From Clavulina sp. PMI_390 (lineage: Eukaryota > Basidiomycota > Agaricomycetes > Cantharellales > Hydnaceae): a stretch of DNA of 25,190 bases. Shown here in pieces: positions 20,888-25,190 of the stretch. The translations under genes were made by a program, and so were the position numbers. The notes under the pieces were generated by a model. The model had not been told where the DNA came from and ran no database searches. It worked only from the letters and a program-made list of their open reading frames with translations. The stretch spans positions 8,754 to 33,943 of the forward strand of contig WIDE01000162.1 in the NCBI GenBank assembly GCA_015039315.1, in the 5' to 3' direction. Each line of letters opens with the position of its first letter. The first letter of the stretch is position 1.

Positions 20888-22524
20888 TCAAAACGTAGCT
20901 AAAAAGTAGTCGTCAGGTATCTTAAAGTCTGTGCCCAGCTGTTAAATAGCATCATTCAAGTCAGGATGCAGGAAAATTATTGAGTCGCGGTTAACGAACC
21001 TCGTCCAATTGACCGTAGCTCTGCAGCATGAGAAATTCGCTAGGCGCGAATAGCAGTGGAAGTACAAGGCGTTTGAGCACACCCTTCGTTCCAGTGATGA
21101 ACTCTCGAAGAGCATAAAATGGAAGCTTTCCCCAATGCGGTTCCCCCGTAGTACCATTCTTGCCTAGATAACCCATCTCAAGGACGCGGACGTTAGGGAG
21201 CAAGGACCGAGGCCAGGACTTTGCAATCGATTTCACAAATAATCGCCATTGGTTTCCAGTAGTCCCAGTGGCCGCAAGGATAGATATTGTCTCGATCGAT
21301 GAGGCCGTTACGTCAGGCTATGAGAGTGATTGCAGTAGAACGATTGAGCAGACAGAACATCGACACTCTAGACAGAAACAAACGAACTATATTTTTCAAC
21401 ACCGTCGTAAATGCGTCAAGATCAGAGTTGATCACCTGCAGCGAGCGAAGATTCGGAGCTCGAAAACAACGAATTACTCGCTCAATGTGGCTGCGTCTTT
21501 CGCCAATTTGAAAACGTCGATTTTGATAGAACCCATACAAGGAAAGAGAGCGTAAAGACTCGAATGATCCAGGTTCAGCGCGAAAATGTGGGACACCCAA
21601 TCGCCACGTATCCGCAAATAATAGGAGATCAAGAGGCGCGGTTCTGCTCTGAAGGAAGTTCGCAAGATAGCTAAAATCATCTGCAGTCGGAAGCAAGCAT
21701 CCTATCTTTGTCAGGTTACTAAATGAACCTTCCATATGAGGAACGCCGCGGTGTAAGACTATGGCGCGAAGCTGAGGCATTCGGATGCTTGAGATAGGTG
21801 GCGAGGGCATAAGTCCGCCGATCATGAGCACCTCCAAGTTTGGCATCTCGGTTCGTGCCAGAATAGACATCGCAAATTCTCCGATCTCTGTTTCGTTTCT
21901 CAAAAAAGACGACACAGATAGCAAAGAAAGGCGATCGATGTATCCAATGACACGCTCACATGCGCGGGTCAGTTGTGTTTGAGCCTCGTCCCCATGATCA
22001 ATTCTGATGGAGGCCTCCAGATGAGCATCACGGGCGCGGGAGGCCCATAGATAAGAGAACTCGGGGTTCCAATCTGCCCAGTTTGGGCACACGAAGAGTT
22101 TGGACATGCCGAGCGTTGCAGCTCGCCAGGTTGACGAAACGTGAGAGAGGGAGAGAATCTCAGCGTAGCTGCGAGGAGATGGAGCTGAGAACCGTACAAC
22201 CTCTTGAATGAGCTCAAGAGGCAGGTTTTCGACTGGGGCGACGGCCTGATCGAGCATCTCGAGGATACAGTCGAGTTGACCTTTAGCCTTCGTTAGGTTC
22301 TCGATACAGGCTGTGACACGATCTTTGAAGCCTTGGAGAGTTTGCCTGGTCTGCAGAATATCGCGGCGTCGCTTGCGGCGGTCATCGCCCTGCAAAGCTC
22401 GAGGGTGCTGATCGCCGCTGAAGTCTACAGCAGGAAGTGGATCGAAAGAGGGGAAGTGTAGGTTTGCAAGAATCTCTTCATTTTGCCGAAGGAAGTCTTC
22501 GCAAATTGATTCCACCTTGACCAT
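20888..22524 (-). CDS. F-box protein, second subfamily (paralogue B1)
   Basis: Three minus-strand exons: 22524-21388, 21317-21000, 20938-20888, phase 0, 501 residues. It starts MVKVESICEDFL, similar to MKLESICADFL of B2. A charged coiled-coil-like part (about 45-95) precedes the F-box at residue 101 (LPLELIQEVVRF, then SHVSSTWRAATLGMSKLF). Leucine-rich segments follow (MPNLEVLMIGGL; APNLRSLQVINSDL). Exon 2 opens PDVTASSIETISI and contains TKGVLKRLVLPLLF. The last exon reads LGTDFKIPDDYFLATF-stop, similar to the tails of B2 and B3. Both introns start with the weak donor gttcgt; if the second is not spliced the protein ends after GQLDEVR at 20991. Probable SCF substrate adaptor. Confidence 0.75.
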
Positions 22525-22840
22525 TTGGCTGCCGTATCAGGTTTTCCAATGTGTACCTCGAAAGGCGTCGTGGATAGAGATGGTTCCAGTCTGAGACAAA
22601 GCAGCCGAGTCACCCAAAAATAGTTCCCACGTTTCGTTGATGGGCCCGAATGGCGAGTCTGGCGAGTGGCTTATCTCTCTTGAACGTCACTCTTATTTAG
22701 AATTACTGTCCTCGTGAACTGGTCCTACAACATTGAAACGATACCTGCGGGGCCATTGTTCTACTCGTGATGTGAGTATCTTCGTCCTGCCTCCGGCTAA
22801 ACAATATAGTCGGGATTGAGCTAAAGGAGTTGGGCGACAA
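22525..22840. other. Intergenic region between F-box paralogues B1 and B2
   Basis: About 315 bases: promoter side of B1 and 3' side of B2. No gene recognised. The exact end of B2 is uncertain, so part of this may be its 3' untranslated region. Confidence 0.4.
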
Positions 22841-24483
22841 TCAAAGGGTCGAGAAAATCGGCAAAGGGATATTATCAGCCTCTCCAATCTATAGTTATTT
22901 GAATCAGCGGCATGCGAGCATGAACGGAAGGGGGTGATGCGCACTTCTTCTACCTCACCACGATCGCGTAAAGCTTCCACCTCATCATGCGCAAATGGAA
23001 ACGGCAGAATGAGTCGTTTCAGAGTCCCCTTGCGCTGTGATACAAGAACAGATGTTTTCTTGAATGGGAACGAGCCCCATGTGACCTTCCGATGTTTATC
23101 GCGTTGTCGTCTCGTAATGACAAGTTTATGCAACTGAGGCAGGATGGGTGGAGAGAACTTTGTAATCAACGCTTGCATCCATCGCTCGATCTCAAAGATA
23201 TTTGAGTGGATAGTGATGTGCTTAATGGAGCTGATTGTCTCATTTGGCTGTCACAAAGAAGTGAGACAGACTCAGCTGAGAGACGCATAGAGATTTGAGT
23301 AGGTGGGTGTTGAACATACCAGACTTTGCAATATAGACATTGAGATTTCGATAGGGACGTCGTCAAACACCAAAGACTGCAGATTCGGTGCCAAGAAACA
23401 ACCTGCCAGTCTTCGAAAGTGACCGCGCACCTCATCTGGGTTGCAATACCGTCGCCAGTGGAGCGTCTCCACGCACTCAAACGTCTCATTCAGTACCAAT
23501 AGCTCGCCAGAATAGCGGGAATGTGGCAATGAATCGGGGTAATCAGCCAGAGTCAGATGGAGCGGGTGGGATCTCCCTCGAAGAAAGTTTGCAAGGTTGT
23601 CGAGATGCTATTGGTCCCATACGGTACGTAGGAGGTGTTGCAGATTGGGGAAAGGTCCCTTGAGAACCGCGCTGCCACCCCAGTCGAGCAGGGCACAACT
23701 GCTCAAGAGAGGTAGATTGATGCTCGAGATCGTGATTGGGAGGAACTCGCCCTCAATGGCAAGGTATTCGAGTTTGGGTAATTTGGTACCAGTTAACAGT
23801 GACATCATGGATTGGGGCGGTCGGAGTGGGGCGAGGGGTTTGGCCGTTGCGAAGTGTAAACGCACCAAGCGATCCGCGTGCAACGTGATGCTCAGACATG
23901 ATCGCTCAAGGACAAAAGTTGGAGGATGTGGGGGGAAATCATCAGCGTATACCGAAGCTTGTAAACCGAGTGGCCCGGTACGCGAGGCCCAATAGGAGCA
24001 AAACTCTACCGACCATGTCTCCCATTGTGGTGACACGAAAAGCTTCGAGAGGGCTAGTGTGGCAGCTCGCCAAGTCGAGGAGATATGTGAGAGTTTCATA
24101 ATTTGATTATGGGAGCGGGGAGCAGGAACAGCGAATTGGATGATATCTTGTATCAGCTCAAACGGAAGTCTTTTGATGGGAGCAACTGCACGATCAAGCA
24201 TTTGTATGATGATGTTGTGCTGGGCCACAGCTTCTTCCAGCTCATGCATCGTGCTTTTGAGAAGGTCTATAGACTCTTCGGCCCGTCTTCTGAGGCCTAA
24301 TATGGCCGGTAATCGAGCCTGCCGCTGTTCAAACCCAAGAGCGCGAGGATGGCGAGGACCAGAGAAGTCATATGGTGGCGGTGGCTTTGCCAAGAAGTGG
24401 GAGAAGCGTGCCATGGCGTCATCGTGCTCACTAAGAAAGTCGGCACAGATACTTTCAAGCTTCATTAACCCGTTGTTGTTCAT
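22841..24483 (-). pseudogene. F-box protein, second subfamily (paralogue B2), with one in-frame stop
   Basis: Minus-strand exons by homology: 24483-23320, 23247-22945 and probably 22888-22841. The F-box is at about residue 106 (LPFELIQDIIQFA, then SHISSTWRAATLALSKLF), with LPKLEYLAIEGEF and APNLQSLVFDDVP later. Exon 2 opens PNETISSIKHITI and contains KGTLKRLILPFPF. A TAG at 23610-23608 interrupts exon 1 in the family frame: the frame before it (to RTVWDQ) and after it (HLDNLANFLRG, matching YLANFLQSR of B1) is the same and the homology continues. Everything else, splice sites included, looks intact, so this is a recent loss, a sequencing error or a truncated but expressed protein. An upstream ATG at 24555 would add 24 residues. 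The last exon (ending FSTL) is tentative. Confidence 0.7.
23608..23610 (-). other. Premature stop codon in F-box paralogue B2
   Basis: TAG on the minus strand within the first exon. Reading frame and homology are uninterrupted on both sides, and the surrounding sequence offers no intron of normal length that would remove it. Confidence 0.75.
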
Positions 24484-24727
24484 GATGGTTGGGACTCGAG
24501 ACAGCGTTGTGGTTGTTGTTCTGGTTCCCACGATCAGGGGAGGGTTCACATGCATATGAGCCAGTATATGAATGAAACGACTCGGACTTGCCGATTACAC
24601 GGCTGGATATTTTGTACACTCGCGCTGTCTCCTCGGGCACCAGGCAACTGTACACACCAGAGTCCCTAAAGAAAAATATCCAATTGGACTGTACATTTGA
24701 GGAAGCCAGCATAAAGTGCTTCCGATC
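24484..24727. other. Intergenic region between F-box paralogues B2 and B3
   Basis: About 240 bases. It should contain the promoter of B2 and the 3' end of B3. Nothing else recognised. Confidence 0.4.
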
Positions 24728-25190
24728 CTAGTAAAATCTCGAGAACTCAGTGAAGGGGGCGTCAACTGAAACCGTGATCTAAAGGGATCGGAGTCAAAAC
24801 ATCATAATGAGAGGCTGCACTGGGTCAAGGAGCGTACCTCATCCAATTCGCCATCATTGCGCAAGGCCACTAACTCATCAGACCCAAAGAGAAATGGCAA
24901 AACGACTCGCTTCAAAATACCTCTGCGCTGTGACACAAATGTGGATGTGGTGCCGTATGGGGTCGAAAGCCACGGATCCTTCATACTAGAATTGCGAGGT
25001 ATTCTTTTCAAGAGAAACGTGCGAAGCTTAGGCAGCGCAGGGGGAGCTAGATCATGGCTAAACGCATGCATCCATTGCTCCATATCAAAAACGTGTGAAT
25101 GAATACATATGTTCTCAATAGATTTGGTTGTCTCTTCTGGCTATTGTGGCGTAAAATTAGCTAACAAGTCTACGTTAGTATTGGATGGGG
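24728..25190 (-). CDS. F-box protein, second subfamily (paralogue B3), 3' part only
   Basis: The gene enters from the right edge on the minus strand. Visible exons are 25140-24838 (303 bases, same length as in B2) and 24778-24728, phase 0. Exon 2 opens PEETTKSIENICI after a tag acceptor and contains RRGILKRVVLPFLFGS, the family landmark. The intron is gtacgc...tttag. The last exon reads ITVSVDAPFTEFSRFY-stop, similar in length and pattern to the tails of B1 and B2. The 25141-25190 part is mostly intron and perhaps the end of exon 1. The F-box lies outside the window, so the family is assigned by paralogy. Confidence 0.75.

Noticed and set aside
20770..20898. A longer last exon for F-box B1 starting after an acceptor at 20899.
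   Set aside because: The alternative starting at 20938 gives a tail matching B2 and B3 in length and pattern.
1..25190. Transposons, tRNA or rRNA genes, or a defence-type gene cluster.
   Set aside because: No reverse transcriptase, transposase or integrase motifs and no RNA gene signatures were seen on either strand.

Overview
This is eukaryotic, filamentous-fungal DNA. The genes are split by short introns (about 50-75 bases) with fungal GT...AG ends, base composition looks near 50% GC, and the gene content fits an Agaricomycete basidiomycete. The long F-box paralogue arrays and the fungal GT18-like enzymes make a Cantharellales-type genome (Rhizoctonia/Ceratobasidium) my best guess; that is inference, not proof.

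Layout. (1) 1-5189, plus strand: three tandem F-box paralogues, the first cut by the window edge. (2) 5736-7482, minus strand: a fourth, more divergent F-box gene. It is convergent with the array and divergent, over only 95 bases, from (3) 7578-9108, plus strand: a complete six-exon cyclin C gene (CDK8/Mediator kinase module). (4) 9109-11160: about 2 kb with no gene I can support. (5) 11161-13121 and 18538-20524, plus strand: two paralogous type II membrane proteins of glycosyltransferase family 18 (animal MGAT5-like), with matching intron positions including 13-base and 29-base microexons. (6) 13283-13818: a 262-base direct duplication meeting at a 10-N gap, most likely an unmerged assembly overlap. 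(7) 13916-17675, plus strand: a secreted subtilisin-like protease lying between the two GT18 genes, decayed by stop codons, frameshifts, a damaged splice donor and loss of the catalytic histidine. (8) 20888-25190, minus strand: three more tandem F-box paralogues of a second subfamily. The middle one carries one in-frame stop codon and the last runs off the window.

Every F-box gene with enough sequence to judge has the same plan: one long first exon (F-box near residue 95-106, then leucine-rich sequence), a 300-415 base second exon and a tiny last exon, all joined in phase 0. The plus-strand subfamily ends in a conserved YDFTID-like tail; the minus-strand subfamily has a shorter, different tail. 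The predicted tracks do not show this directly, because the last exons are too short to stand out as ORFs; I recovered them by comparing paralogues.

The genes do not form an obvious pathway. The window reads as a fast-evolving accessory region (F-box expansion, GT18 duplication, a dead secreted protease) built around one conserved housekeeping gene, cyclin C. I found no tRNA, rRNA, CRISPR array or recognisable transposase/reverse transcriptase.
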